This document shows positions 1 to 8,935 of a stretch of 15,611 nucleotides of DNA, one piece after another (the stretch's first letter is position 1; each line of letters starts with the position of its first letter). A program made the position numbers and the translations under genes. The stretch lies in NCBI GenBank assembly GCA_018828825.1, contig JAHJUV010000044.1:1-15611 (forward strand). Reading direction: 5' to 3'. Source of the DNA: Planctomycetota bacterium. Lineage in GTDB: Bacteria; Planctomycetota; Phycisphaerae; Sedimentisphaerales; UBA12454. The notes beneath the pieces were generated by a model. That model worked only from the letters and a program-made list of their open reading frames with translations. It searched no databases and was not told the origin of the DNA.

Positions 1-1
1 C

Positions 2-29
2 AAAAACCGGCAGTTTCTACTGCCCTTTT
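2..29. terminator. Bidirectional terminator-like hairpin upstream of the ATPase operon
   Basis: A perfect 6-bp stem (GGCAGT at 9-14, ACTGCC at 19-24) closes a TTCT tetraloop. It is followed on the + strand by CTTTTC, and the + strand A-run at 2-6 gives a T-run on the other strand, so it could stop transcription from either side. It most likely ends an upstream gene outside the window and insulates the ATPase operon. The stem is short and the T-tract is interrupted by C, so the call is moderate. Confidence 0.45.
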
Positions 30-99
30 CACAAAAAACCTTTTCCATCGGTAAATCCTTAAAAAGCCTTAATTTTCTGGAAATCCGAATAAAAATACC

Positions 100-105
100 T
101 ATACT
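100..105 (+). promoter_or_regulatory. Possible -10 box of the V-ATPase operon
   Basis: TATACT lies in an AT-rich stretch 52 nt before the first ATPase gene. No convincing -35 hexamer is present; TTTTCT/TTCTGG at 73-80 is the nearest candidate, at a loose spacing. The rest of 30-157 is AT-rich with no other feature that I can see. It is offered only because an operon promoter is expected here. Confidence 0.22.
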
Positions 106-157
106 TACGTTTTTTTAGCACACTAATTATCATTCGGGTTAAAAGAACAGGCTTAAA

Positions 158-484
158 ATGGAACTGATAAGACAGATTAAAGATGCTGAAAGCAAAGCGA
201 AAAAGCTGTTCGAAGACGCCCAGAAATACGCTGCCGGGGCCGAGGAAAAGACAAAAAAGGGACGCATCGACCGGCTCGAAGAGGCCAGACAGCATAGAAA
301 AAAAACAATTGAAAAATCCAAAGAGCAGGGTCGAGGTGAAGGCGCCGAACAGGCTAAAGAAATAATGGAAAAAGCAGACCGCCGGCTGCAGCAGCTAAAG
401 ACCGATGCGGCAAAGCGTAAAGAATCGGCAGCAGATAAAATCGTCGATTTTCTGCACAACCGTCTGATTGAAAAAACGCAATAA
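158..484 (+). CDS. ntpF: V/A-type ATPase peripheral-stalk subunit G/H
   Basis: This is the small coiled-coil subunit that pairs with subunit E to form the peripheral stalk holding the catalytic head against membrane subunit I. The 108-aa product is almost entirely charged, heptad-like helix, rich in K, E, A, Q and R, with no membrane segment. The start MELIRQIKDAESKAKKL resembles the usual start of the bacterial/archaeal AhaH/NtpF family, and the length (about 105-110 aa) is normal. It is the first gene of the operon, as in Enterococcus hirae ntpFIKECGABD, and lies 19 nt before subunit I. A weak AGG precedes the ATG. Sequence identity in this family is low, so the assignment depends on position as well as composition. 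The symbol follows E. hirae usage. Confidence 0.82.
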   Translation: MELIRQIKDAESKAKKLFEDAQKYAAGAEEKTKKGRIDRLEEARQHRKKTIEKSKEQGRGEGAEQAKEIMEKADRRLQQLKTDAAKRKESAADKIVDFLHNRLIEKTQ

Positions 485-503
485 AATTTCCGCCGGATAA
501 ACA

Positions 504-2492
504 ATGTCAATAGCCCGGATGCAAAAAATTCTTATCGCAAGCTACCACACTGAGGCAGCAGATGTTCTCCAGGCTCTTCAGGACTCGGGACTGGTGCAGA
601 TATACGATGCACAGCGGGCTATCGTCAGCAAGGAATGGCCGCAGCTGCACACTGAGGTCGAACGGCCGAAACAGATTGAAGATTTGAGTACGAAAATTGA
701 TTCAGCAGTTGAATTTCTGAATCAATTTTCTCCCAAAGCGACTTTTGCACAAGTTCTCGCTCCCCGCGCGGTAGTCAGTGAAAAACAATACGCCGCGGTA
801 ATCCGCACCGACCAATCCCTGCAAATGCTCGAAAATTGTAACGAACTTTCAAGCCAACTCCACAAGCTTCGCGACCAGCAGGAACATTTGGCCGGACAGT
901 TAAATACGCTTTTGCCTTGGGAAAAACTCGGTGCTGACCTCGCTGATTTGGAAAGATTTGAAAAAGGCACCGCGATTTTAGGTCTTGTTCCAGAGAAAAA
1001 TCTGGCCATTGTGTCGGAAAAAATAAAAGACTTTAAGGCTGGATTTGAAAAAATCGGTTCCAAAGGCAGCTTTGCCGCCTGTGTAGTTATAACTCTTAAG
1101 AAAAATTCCGCCGAAGTTTATAAGGCCCTGCGAAGTATCGAATTTGAATCAGTAAATTTATCACAATTCAAAGGCACACCGGCTGAATTGATTAAAAATA
1201 CACAAAAACAACTTCAGGAAATCCAGCAACAGATAGTAGATATTGAAAAGCAGGCACAGCAATTAAGTAAAAGCCGGCTTAAGCTTCAAATCCTTGCGGA
1301 CTATTATAGAAATCTTCTCGGCCGTGAGCAGACAAGACTTGCCGTTCCGGAAAGCGAAAAAACAGTCATACTCGAAGGCTGGATAAAAAAGCACGACCTT
1401 AAAAAACTTCAGGACATCCTCGCAAAATTCAAAGGCACAAGCCTTAATCTTATCAAGCCGGCTCAGGACGAGGAAATACCGGTCGAAATAGAAAATACAA
1501 GAGCATTAAAGCCCTTTGAGGTAATTACAAGGCTGTATGGAATGCCGCAACATTTCGAGGTTGACCCGACGGCTTTGCTGGCTCCGTTTTTTGCCATATT
1601 TTTCGCTCTCTGTTTGACCGATGCCGGTTACGGGCTGATGATTATCGCGTTTTCGATTTATCTCATCCGCAAGATGCAGGGCGACAAGAAACTACTCTGG
1701 CTTTTGCTGGTATGTTCCGTTTTGACGCTTGGCGCAGGGGCGATGACCGGCGGCTGGTTCGGCGATTCCGCACAGCAGCTTTCCAGAATCTTCGGCTGGA
1801 CCTGGCTGGCAAAGGCAAGAGAGTCGATGATGTGGTTCGACCCGCTTCAAAAGCCTATGACATTTTTTGTGCTGGCGATTGGACTGGGATATCTGCAGAT
1901 TATGGTCGGCATTATAACGGCGTTTGTACATAATCTTATGAAAAAGGAAGTTATCGCGGCGATTTGCGACAACCTTACCTGGCTCGTAATGCTCAATTCC
2001 ATTGTCCTGCTTTTGTTTGGCAGTAGAATCGGGCTAAGCGAACAGACTGTCAGCCTGTTCGGAAAAGTAGCGATTGTGCCGGCAGCAATGATTTTCCTGT
2101 TCAGCCACAGACAAGGCGGCTGGGGAGGAAGATTAGGTATGGGAGCGTATAATTTATTCAGTACTATATTTTTTATGGGCGATGTGCTCAGCTATCTGAG
2201 GCTTATGGCTCTCGGTATGGTAACGGGCGGCCTTGCAATGGCAATTAATGTTATGGCGAAGACCGCCAGCGATGTGCCTTATATCGGCTTAGTGCTGGCG
2301 ATAATCGTTCTGATAGTTGGCCACACATTCAATACCGCAATATCCGGCCTAAGCGCCTTTGTACATACGATAAGGCTGCAATTTGTCGAGTTCTTCCCGA
2401 AATTTCTCGTTGGAGGCGGCAAAAATTTCGAGCCTTTGAGCAATAAATACAAATATGTGTATATAAAAGACGAAAAACAAAAGGAAAAATAG
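504..2492 (+). CDS. ntpI: V/A-type ATPase membrane subunit I (a-subunit)
   Basis: Subunit I is the stator channel that carries ions to and from the K ring. The 662-aa product has the two-part build of the family. A hydrophilic N-terminal half (about 1-350) contains long coiled coils around 85-130 and 215-260 that contact the peripheral stalks. A hydrophobic C-terminal half (about 355-640) has seven to eight membrane helices. The functional arginine is visible as R566 in SYLRLMALGM, and a second conserved arginine is R624 in HTIRLQFVEFFPKF. These match the arginine pair placed close together in Thermus subunit I and eukaryotic a-subunits. Length is typical (about 650 aa). It is 15 nt upstream of subunit K. 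No sign of truncation. Confidence 0.96.
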   Translation: MSIARMQKILIASYHTEAADVLQALQDSGLVQIYDAQRAIVSKEWPQLHTEVERPKQIEDLSTKIDSAVEFLNQFSPKATFAQVLAPRAVVSEKQYAAVIRTDQSLQMLENCNELSSQLHKLRDQQEHLAGQLNTLLPWEKLGADLADLERFEKGTAILGLVPEKNLAIVSEKIKDFKAGFEKIGSKGSFAACVVITLKKNSAEVYKALRSIEFESVNLSQFKGTPAELIKNTQKQLQEIQQQIVDIEKQAQQLSKSRLKLQILADYYRNLLGREQTRLAVPESEKTVILEGWIKKHDLKKLQDILAKFKGTSLNLIKPAQDEEIPVEIENTRALKPFEVITRLYGMPQHFEVDPTALLAPFFAIFFALCLTDAGYGLMIIAFSIYLIRKMQGDKKLLWLLLVCSVLTLGAGAMTGGWFGDSAQQLSRIFGWTWLAKARESMMWFDPLQKPMTFFVLAIGLGYLQIMVGIITAFVHNLMKKEVIAAICDNLTWLVMLNSIVLLLFGSRIGLSEQTVSLFGKVAIVPAAMIFLFSHRQGGWGGRLGMGAYNLFSTIFFMGDVLSYLRLMALGMVTGGLAMAINVMAKTASDVPYIGLVLAIIVLIVGHTFNTAISGLSAFVHTIRLQFVEFFPKFLVGGGKNFEPLSNKYKYVYIKDEKQKEK

Positions 2493-2507
2493 AAAGGGTT
2501 ATTAATT

Positions 2508-3032
2508 ATGGAATTTTTAGGAAACGCATTTGCATTAATCGGTGCTGCAATGGCAGTATTTATGGCAGGGTCGGGCTCTGCAATCGGTATCGGAATAGCC
2601 GGCAGAGCGGCAGCAGGAGTTCTGACCGAAAAGCCTGAACGTTATGGCCTGAACTTCATTATGGTGGTGCTGCCCGGAACACAGGGATTTTACGGCTTTT
2701 TGGGCGGCTTCCTTGTGATGCAGAATCTCGGCTTCTTCGACACTTCATACAAAATAATGCTTACCTGGCAGCAGGGCCTGGTGGTTCTGGCGGCATGTTT
2801 ACCGGTCGCTGTTGCAGGTCTCATCAGCGCTATCCATCAGGGTAAAGTTTGTGCCGGCGGTATTGTTATGGCTGCCAAGCGTCCTGAAATGGCGTTCAAG
2901 GCAGGCGTAGTTTACGCGGTTATGGTTGAGGTTTATGCCGTACTCGGATTGCTGGTTACACTGTTTATGTTAAACAGCGGTCTGGACTGGGCAGCACTTA
3001 AGGCCGCCGCAACTGTTGTTACAGGTCAATAA
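2508..3032 (+). CDS. ntpK: V/A-type ATPase rotor subunit K (duplicated c-subunit), predicted Na+ type
   Basis: Subunit K is the proteolipid that forms the rotating membrane ring. At 174 aa it is the double-hairpin, four-helix form, slightly longer than E. hirae NtpK (156 aa) because of a C-terminal tail. Both hairpins keep the G-rich helix (GSGSAIGIGIAG). The ion-carrying glutamate occurs only in the second hairpin (E141 in MVEVYAVLG); the equivalent position in the first is Q59. The residues that bind Na+ in E. hirae NtpK (L61, T64, Q65, Q110, E139, with Y68 bonding the Glu) all have counterparts: L55, T58, Q59, Q111, E141 and Y62. A good ribosome site, AAAGGG, sits about 11 nt before the ATG. 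Na+ specificity is inferred from these residues. Confidence 0.96.
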   Translation: MEFLGNAFALIGAAMAVFMAGSGSAIGIGIAGRAAAGVLTEKPERYGLNFIMVVLPGTQGFYGFLGGFLVMQNLGFFDTSYKIMLTWQQGLVVLAACLPVAVAGLISAIHQGKVCAGGIVMAAKRPEMAFKAGVVYAVMVEVYAVLGLLVTLFMLNSGLDWAALKAAATVVTGQ

Positions 3033-3062
3033 AAATATCGGTATATTTTTTGGTGAAATATT

Positions 3063-3659
3063 ATGAGTGCCAATGAAGTTACAGAAAAGATTCTGACCGA
3101 AGCCGAGGCTCAGGCGGAACAAGTAAAAAAACAGGCTGATGAAAAAACCCTGCAGGAAAGACAGAAACTCCAGGCAGAGCTTGACAGTTTCGACGAGCAA
3201 ACTACGCAGCTTGCAAATCGGGCCGCCGAGGAGGTTATGTCTCAAGTTCTCGCCCAGGCCAGGATGGAGATAGCCAAAAAATCTCTCCAAACAAGAAACG
3301 GGCTGCTTGAGCAGACTTTTGCGGCTGCAGCGGAAAAAATCACAAATATGAACGCCAATGAATACCAGCAGCTTATGGAAAAACTGATACTTGCATCGGT
3401 AAACACCGGAGACGAAGAAATAATTATAGACAGAAACGAAAAAAGAATCGATGCGGCTTTTGTCGAGCAGCTAAATGCCAAACTCAGCAAAGATTCAAAG
3501 GGAAACCTGAAACTTTCGGATTCAAAAAACAATATCGGCGCAGGTTTCATCCTGCAAAAAGGAAAAGTGAGAATAAACGGCAGTTTGAAGGTCCTTCTTG
3601 AAACAGCGAAAGAAAAACTTCAGACCGAATTGGCCGCTGAATTATTCGGTAAGGGATAA
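3063..3659 (+). CDS. ntpE: V/A-type ATPase peripheral-stalk subunit E
   Basis: Subunit E dimerises with G/H to form the peripheral stalk and joins the top of the A3B3 head. The 198-aa product starts with a long charged helix (about 1-95, rich in E, K, Q and A) and ends in a mixed alpha/beta domain (about 100-198) with segments such as GAGFILQKGKVRING. That is the normal layout of the archaeal/bacterial E family (usually 185-210 aa). GGTGA lies 6 nt before the ATG. The 30-nt gap after subunit K is the longest inside the operon. It is AT-rich and shows no hairpin that I would call a processing site. Subunit C follows after 12 nt. Confidence 0.9.
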   Translation: MSANEVTEKILTEAEAQAEQVKKQADEKTLQERQKLQAELDSFDEQTTQLANRAAEEVMSQVLAQARMEIAKKSLQTRNGLLEQTFAAAAEKITNMNANEYQQLMEKLILASVNTGDEEIIIDRNEKRIDAAFVEQLNAKLSKDSKGNLKLSDSKNNIGAGFILQKGKVRINGSLKVLLETAKEKLQTELAAELFGKG

Positions 3660-3671
3660 ACCAAAAAGAAA

Positions 3672-4712
3672 ATGAATACTGTTGAGCAACAAAACATTCT
3701 GCATTTCAGCCTGTACCCGCCACTCGGCGAAGAGGACTGGCGGTACACCTTCGCGACGGCGCAGGTAAAATCCCTGTCGGAAAAATTCTTCGACTCGGCC
3801 TTTTTTGCCGAACTGACAAACAGTGGCAGTTTCGCCGAAGCGGTCGAGCTTCTCGGTGGGACCGATTATGCCGTATCCGCTTCCGCATCAAATGAGGAAA
3901 TTGAAAAACTGCTCTGCGACAGGCGCAGGGAAGCGAAAAAACTAATCTGCCAATTACTCCTCGATGAGAAAATTATCGAATTTCTGCAGGCAAGGTCTGA
4001 TTTCGCAAATATGAGACTTGCGATACGCAGACTTGTTCTGGAAAAACCGCTTGGAAGTCCAACAGATTACTGCGACAGGGGCAATATACCTGTCGACCAG
4101 TTTGAACTGGTTTTCGAGCAGGAAGATTACGCCGCCCTGCCGAGGTATTTGCAGGAAGCGGTAGAAGCGGGCGTTCTCGGCTATTATAAAAACAAAAACG
4201 TCCGCGACATCGACATTGCGATAGATAAAGTCGAAGCGGAATTTCAGCTCGAAAACGCAAAGCAGGCAGGCAGCGTTTTTCTTGTCGAGCTTATGAAGAT
4301 GCATACAGATATCACTAACATCCGAACTATGATGAGGCTGAAATTCACCGAAATGTCGGACAGGGATGTTTTTATGCCCGGCGGATATATCGACTCTGCC
4401 CGGCTCAGCCAGATGATTGATATCGGTTATGACGGCCTTGCCCATGCCTTTGCGGCTACGCCATATTATGCGATACTCGAAGCAGGCGCAGGTTATATGC
4501 AAAGCAATAATTCATTTTTAAAACTTGAAGCGGCTGTGGAGCGGCATTTTCTCGGATTTCTCAAAAACGCAGACCAGATAACCGCAGGACATCAGCCGAT
4601 AGTTGCTTATCTTTTCAGAAAAGAACAGGAAATAAGAATGGTAAGAATGGTTCTTGCCTGCAAAAAGGCCCAGATAGAGCCTAATGTAATTAATGATAGA
4701 ATCGTTGTTTAG
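3672..4712 (+). CDS. ntpC: V/A-type ATPase central-axle socket subunit C
   Basis: Subunit C (V-type d-subunit family) is the funnel-shaped soluble protein that sits on the K ring and receives the D/F axle. The 346-aa product is all-helical, lacks membrane segments, and has the family's spaced features, such as LRLAIRRLV-like and MMRLKF helices, a triplicated helical domain, and a C-terminal YLFRKEQEIRMVRMV block close to the family consensus (YL..KE.EI.N.R.I). Length is typical (320-350 aa). It lies between E and F, exactly as in ntp-type operons. An AAGAAA run just before the ATG is the only ribosome-site candidate, so translation may be coupled to subunit E, 12 nt upstream. Confidence 0.92.
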   Translation: MNTVEQQNILHFSLYPPLGEEDWRYTFATAQVKSLSEKFFDSAFFAELTNSGSFAEAVELLGGTDYAVSASASNEEIEKLLCDRRREAKKLICQLLLDEKIIEFLQARSDFANMRLAIRRLVLEKPLGSPTDYCDRGNIPVDQFELVFEQEDYAALPRYLQEAVEAGVLGYYKNKNVRDIDIAIDKVEAEFQLENAKQAGSVFLVELMKMHTDITNIRTMMRLKFTEMSDRDVFMPGGYIDSARLSQMIDIGYDGLAHAFAATPYYAILEAGAGYMQSNNSFLKLEAAVERHFLGFLKNADQITAGHQPIVAYLFRKEQEIRMVRMVLACKKAQIEPNVINDRIVV

Positions 4713-4727
4713 TTATAGAAGAATTTT

Positions 4728-5051
4728 ATGCAGGGAAAAGTAGCTATATTCGGCAGTGCTGATTTCGTGATGCTTTATTCGGCACTCGGCGTGGATTGTT
4801 TCGCCGTGGACGACAAACCAGAACAGATAGTCCAGACGGCGGAAAAGATCGTCGATGGAAAATATGTACTTGTAATTGTTTCGGAAAATACGGCACCGGA
4901 CGCTCAGGAAGTTTTCGACAAATTCAGTACAAAACCCGTACCTTGTGTGCTGACCGTGCCGTTTACAACCGAATCGAAGGGCTTTGCCGTTGAAAGCCTG
5001 TCGAGGCTTTTAAAAGGCGCCACAGGAATAAATATTTTACAGAATACTTAG
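4728..5051 (+). CDS. ntpG: V/A-type ATPase central-axle subunit F
   Basis: Subunit F (called NtpG in E. hirae, AtpF in many genomes) binds the coiled coil of subunit D in the rotating axle. The 107-aa product fits the small Rossmann-like fold of the family. It opens with a strand and glycine turn (KVAIFGSADFVMLYSALG), has a central KYVLVIVSENTA strand matching the family's 'aliil.t...a' strand, and ends with a helix whose tail reaches D. The family is normally 100-110 aa. It follows subunit C by 15 nt with AGAAG before the ATG and precedes the catalytic A subunit by 24 nt. Identity among family members is low, but position and fold agree. Confidence 0.9.
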   Translation: MQGKVAIFGSADFVMLYSALGVDCFAVDDKPEQIVQTAEKIVDGKYVLVIVSENTAPDAQEVFDKFSTKPVPCVLTVPFTTESKGFAVESLSRLLKGATGINILQNT

Positions 5052-5075
5052 ACTTTTTCTAAAACAGGATAGACT

Positions 5076-6857
5076 ATGTCAGGGAAAAAAACAGGAACAA
5101 TTGTAAAAGTTGCAGGTCCAGTCGTCATTGCCGAAGGTATGCTCGGTTCGAGAATGTACGACGTCGTGAGAGTCAGCAAATATAACCTTATCGGCGAGAT
5201 TGTTGAGCTTAAAGGCGACACGGCAAGCATTCAGGTTTACGAGGATACCATCAGTGTCGGCCCCGGAGAACCTGTCGTCGATACCGGAGCTCCTTTAAGC
5301 GTTGAACTTGGGCCCGGACTGATAGAAAGCATTTACGACGGCATTCAAAGACCGCTCGATACACTTTATAAGGCGCAGGGAGACCATATTCTTCGCGGCA
5401 GTCAGTTGCCGGGCCTTAGCAGGGAAAAGAAATGGCACTTAAAACCTGTCATTAAAAATGGAATTGAAGTTGCCGGCGGAGATATAATCGGCGAGGTTCA
5501 GGAAACGCCGATTCTGCTGCACAAAATTATGATTCCGCCGAATATAAGCGGCAAAATCGAAGGCCTTAAAGAAGGCGATTACACCGTAGAGCAGAATATT
5601 GCGACGGTTACCGCCGGCGACGGCCAAAAACATGAAATCAAAATGATGCAGAAATGGCCTGTCCGTATGGGCCGGACTGTAAAACAAAGACTTGCTCCCG
5701 ACTCAATTCTTCAGACGGGCCAGCGAGTCATAGATACATTTTTCCCGATAGCCAAAGGCGGAACGGCCTGTGTGCCGGGACCTTTCGGCTCAGGAAAAAC
5801 CGTTATCCAGCATCAGCTTGCGAAATGGGTCGATGCCGATGTCGTTGTTTATGTCGGCTGCGGCGAGCGAGGCAATGAGATGACCGATGTGTTGATGGAA
5901 TTCCCGGAATTAAAAGACCCGCGAAGCGGCCAGCCGTTGATGAAACGCTCGGTCCTTATCGCCAACACCTCCGATATGCCCGTAGCGGCAAGAGAGGCCT
6001 CGGTCTATACCGGAATCACAATAGCAGAATATTTCCGCGATATGGGTTATACCGTAGCCCTGATGGCAGACTCGACGAGCAGATGGGCCGAAGCAATGAG
6101 AGAAATATCGACAAGGCTCGAAGAAATGCCCGCCGAAGAAGGCTATCCCGCTTACCTTGCCGCCAGAATCGCATCGTTCTACGAACGAGCAGGTAGAATC
6201 GAGTGCCTTGGAAAACCACAACGGCAGGCTTACCTTTCGATAATTGGAGCAGTAAGCCCGCCCGGAGGCGATTTGTCCGATTCGGTTGTACAAGCGACAT
6301 TGCACGTTGTAAAAGTGTTCTGGTCGCTGATGGGAAAACTCGCTTATCAAAGACACTTTCCCACAATCGACTGGCTGACAAGCTATTCGTTCTATAAACA
6401 ATATCTGCCGAGCTGTTTTAAGGACAAGGAAAAGGGACAGGAAATGGTACAGCTGACGCAGGAGGCGATGGGACTGCTCGAACAGGAATCGCAGCTTGCT
6501 GAAATCGTAAGGCTTGTCGGCTCCGAGGCAATAAGCCCGACCGACAGAATGGTTCTGCAAACCTCAAAAAGTATTCGCGAAGATTATCTGCACCAGAACG
6601 CGTTTCACGAGGTCGATACATACACCTCTATGGAAAAACAGTACGAAATGCTCAAGACGATACTTCACTTCCACAAAAAAGGTCTCGAGGCTATCGAAAA
6701 CGACGTTGACACAGAAGAAATTTTCAAACTTGCGATATGCCAGGACATAGCCAGAGCCAAGTTTGTACCCGAAGAGCAGATTGAAACAATCTCAAAAATA
6801 AAAGATAAAATAGACAAAGAATTCAAGGCTCAACTTTCAGGAGCGAAAAATGCTTAA
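5076..6857 (+). CDS. ntpA: V/A-type ATPase catalytic subunit A
   Basis: This is the nucleotide-hydrolysing subunit of the A3B3 head. The 593-aa product has the full layout. A beta-barrel N-domain (about 1-75) is followed by the bulge domain unique to A subunits (about 110-190, including IIGEVQETPILLHKIM). The nucleotide domain has a Walker A loop GPFGSGKT at 235-242 (K241, T242) and the catalytic-glutamate motif GERGNE at 263-268. The ADSTSRWAEAMREIS block and a helical C-terminal domain follow. Length is normal (580-600 aa). AGGA precedes the ATG. The 3' end overlaps the start of subunit B by 8 bp, so the two head subunits are probably translated in a coupled 1:1 ratio. Confidence 0.98.
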   Translation: MSGKKTGTIVKVAGPVVIAEGMLGSRMYDVVRVSKYNLIGEIVELKGDTASIQVYEDTISVGPGEPVVDTGAPLSVELGPGLIESIYDGIQRPLDTLYKAQGDHILRGSQLPGLSREKKWHLKPVIKNGIEVAGGDIIGEVQETPILLHKIMIPPNISGKIEGLKEGDYTVEQNIATVTAGDGQKHEIKMMQKWPVRMGRTVKQRLAPDSILQTGQRVIDTFFPIAKGGTACVPGPFGSGKTVIQHQLAKWVDADVVVYVGCGERGNEMTDVLMEFPELKDPRSGQPLMKRSVLIANTSDMPVAAREASVYTGITIAEYFRDMGYTVALMADSTSRWAEAMREISTRLEEMPAEEGYPAYLAARIASFYERAGRIECLGKPQRQAYLSIIGAVSPPGGDLSDSVVQATLHVVKVFWSLMGKLAYQRHFPTIDWLTSYSFYKQYLPSCFKDKEKGQEMVQLTQEAMGLLEQESQLAEIVRLVGSEAISPTDRMVLQTSKSIREDYLHQNAFHEVDTYTSMEKQYEMLKTILHFHKKGLEAIENDVDTEEIFKLAICQDIARAKFVPEEQIETISKIKDKIDKEFKAQLSGAKNA

Positions 6858-8229
6858 GGAATACCGGACAGTAACAAGTATAAGCGGTCCTTTGATGCTG
6901 GTTGAATCAGTCGATGGAGGCCGTTACGGCGAAATAGTTGATATAGAAATCGGCGACGGCTCAATCCGTCACGGCCAGATACTTCAGGTTGACAGGGACA
7001 AGGTGCTTGTCCAGGTCTTTGAAGGCACCGAAGGTATCGACATAAATTCCGCTACGGTAAGGATACTCGGCAGACCTCAGCAGCTTGCAGTTTCGCCGGA
7101 CATTCTCGGCAGGGTTTTCACCGGTATTGGCGAACCGAAAGACGGCGGCGGCGAAATCATCGCTGAAAAACGTCTCAACATCAACGGCAACCCAATTAAT
7201 CCTTACAGCAGAGACTATCCAAACGAATTTATCCAGACCGGTATATCGACAATTGACGGTCTTAACCCGCTTGTTCGCGGCCAAAAACTGCCTATATTCA
7301 GCGGCTCAGGCCTGCCGCACGATGAACTGACCGCACAAATTGCAAGACAGGCAACCGTACTCGGCAAGGGCGAACAATTCGCCGTTGTTTTTGCCGCTAT
7401 GGGAATCACATTTGAAGCGGCACAGTTTTTCATCAATGATTTGCGAGACACAGGCGCCATCGAAAGAGCCGTAATGTTTGTCAATCTCGCCAACGACCCT
7501 GCAATCGAAAGAATCGCCACTCCTCGCGTTGCTCTTACAGCAGCCGAATATCTGGCGTTCGATAAGGATATGCACGTCCTTGTCATTCTTAATGATATGA
7601 CAAATTATTGCGAAGCCCTTCGTCAAATCAGTGCCGCACGAAAAGAAGTACCCGGCAGGCGAGGTTATCCGGGTTATCTTTATACCGACCTTGCGACGAT
7701 TTACGAACGGGCCGGGAGAATTAAGAATAAAAAAGGCTCGATAACAATGGTGCCGGTTCTAACGATGCCGGAAGATGACAAAACCCATCCTGTGCCGGAC
7801 TTGACCGGCTATATCACCGAGGGCCAGATAATTCTGTCCCGTTCTCTGAATCGCAAAGCTATCGCCCCGCCGGTAGATGTGCTGCCGAGTCTTTCAAGGT
7901 TGAAGGACAAGGGTATCGGCAAAGACAAAACACGCGAGGACCACGCCGATTTATACAATCAGCTCTATGCGGCCTATGCACGCGGAAAGGAATGTCAGGA
8001 ACTTGCGACAATACTTGGCGAAGCCGCTCTGTCGAACGAAGATAAAAAGTATATGACTTATACGAACGAATTTGAAAAGCTGTATATTTCGCAGGGCTAC
8101 CACGAAAACAGAACTATCGAACAGACGCTCAATTTGGGCTGGCAGCTTTTGAGCGTGTTCGAAGATACCGAACTGAAACGAATTCGCGTCGAATTCCTGA
8201 AAAAATATATGCCTAAGTTCAGGAAATAA
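6850..8229 (+). CDS. ntpB: V/A-type ATPase regulatory subunit B
   Basis: Subunit B alternates with A in the head and completes the nucleotide sites without catalysing hydrolysis itself. The 459-aa product aligns by eye along its length with the family: N-terminal barrel (1-75), a degenerate P-loop replaced by SGSGLPHDEL, the NLANDPAIERI and LNDMTNYCEALRQIS blocks, and the GRRGYPGYLYTDLATIYERAG signature. The lost Walker A lysine separates it from A. AGGAG inside the end of subunit A is 6 nt before the ATG, a strong ribosome site fixing this start. Subunit D follows 6 nt after the stop. Confidence 0.98.
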   Translation: MLKEYRTVTSISGPLMLVESVDGGRYGEIVDIEIGDGSIRHGQILQVDRDKVLVQVFEGTEGIDINSATVRILGRPQQLAVSPDILGRVFTGIGEPKDGGGEIIAEKRLNINGNPINPYSRDYPNEFIQTGISTIDGLNPLVRGQKLPIFSGSGLPHDELTAQIARQATVLGKGEQFAVVFAAMGITFEAAQFFINDLRDTGAIERAVMFVNLANDPAIERIATPRVALTAAEYLAFDKDMHVLVILNDMTNYCEALRQISAARKEVPGRRGYPGYLYTDLATIYERAGRIKNKKGSITMVPVLTMPEDDKTHPVPDLTGYITEGQIILSRSLNRKAIAPPVDVLPSLSRLKDKGIGKDKTREDHADLYNQLYAAYARGKECQELATILGEAALSNEDKKYMTYTNEFEKLYISQGYHENRTIEQTLNLGWQLLSVFEDTELKRIRVEFLKKYMPKFRK

Positions 8230-8235
8230 TCAAAT

Positions 8236-8856
8236 ATGCAGACAAACGTAAACGCTACAAGAATGGAACTGCTTTCGCTCCGCAGACGCGTTGCGCTTGC
8301 GGAAAGAGGCCACAAACTGCTGAGCCAAAAAAGAGACGAGATATCGAGACAATTGATACAGATATCCCGGCTTCTTGGTTCGCTCCGCCAGGAGGTTGAA
8401 AAAGAACTCATCGAAACATCAAGACGATTCGTTATGGCAAAAGCTACAATGGAACCGGAAAACATAAAATCCGCAATGGAAGTTCCTACCAAGAAATTCA
8501 GCCTTGCCATTAGTTTCGCCGCCATAATGAACGTAAAGGTTCCGAAATTTGCCAAGGAAATCGATGGCGAAATAATCTGCTACGGTTTTTCTACAACCAG
8601 CGGCGAGCTTGATATCGCTCTTAAAGGTTTGGAAAAAGTTTTCGACAGACTGCTTGAACTCGCTGAAAAGGAAAAACAGGCTCAGCTCCTTGCAGAGGAA
8701 CTCCAGAAAACACGCCGGCGGGTAAACGCTCTCGAATATGTGGTTATTCCGGAACTGCAGCAGATAATCCGCTTTATATACGACAAACTTGCCGAGGCCG
8801 AACGCGACAATATAAGCAGACTGATGAAAATCACCGAAATGATACGGGCTATTTAA
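8236..8856 (+). CDS. ntpD: V/A-type ATPase central-axle subunit D
   Basis: Subunit D is the long antiparallel coiled coil that turns inside the A3B3 head, equivalent to gamma of F-type enzymes. The 206-aa product begins with the conserved block NATRMELLSLRRRVALAERGHKLLSQKRDE and has a matching C-terminal helix (RRRVNALEYVVIPELQQIIRFI), the two arms of the coil. Length is normal (200-215 aa). AGGAAA from the end of subunit B supplies the ribosome site. It is the last ATPase gene. No NtpJ-like K+ transporter or NtpH equivalent follows, unlike the E. hirae operon. No clear intrinsic terminator is seen in the 58-90 nt downstream, so some read-through into the next gene is possible. Confidence 0.97.
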   Translation: MQTNVNATRMELLSLRRRVALAERGHKLLSQKRDEISRQLIQISRLLGSLRQEVEKELIETSRRFVMAKATMEPENIKSAMEVPTKKFSLAISFAAIMNVKVPKFAKEIDGEIICYGFSTTSGELDIALKGLEKVFDRLLELAEKEKQAQLLAEELQKTRRRVNALEYVVIPELQQIIRFIYDKLAEAERDNISRLMKITEMIRAI

Positions 8857-8935
8857 ACCGTTATCTGTATTCAAACCCTCAATCCCCGATGAGATTCTCA
8901 AAATAAATTGCCTGTTGTTCAGGACAAAAACAGTT

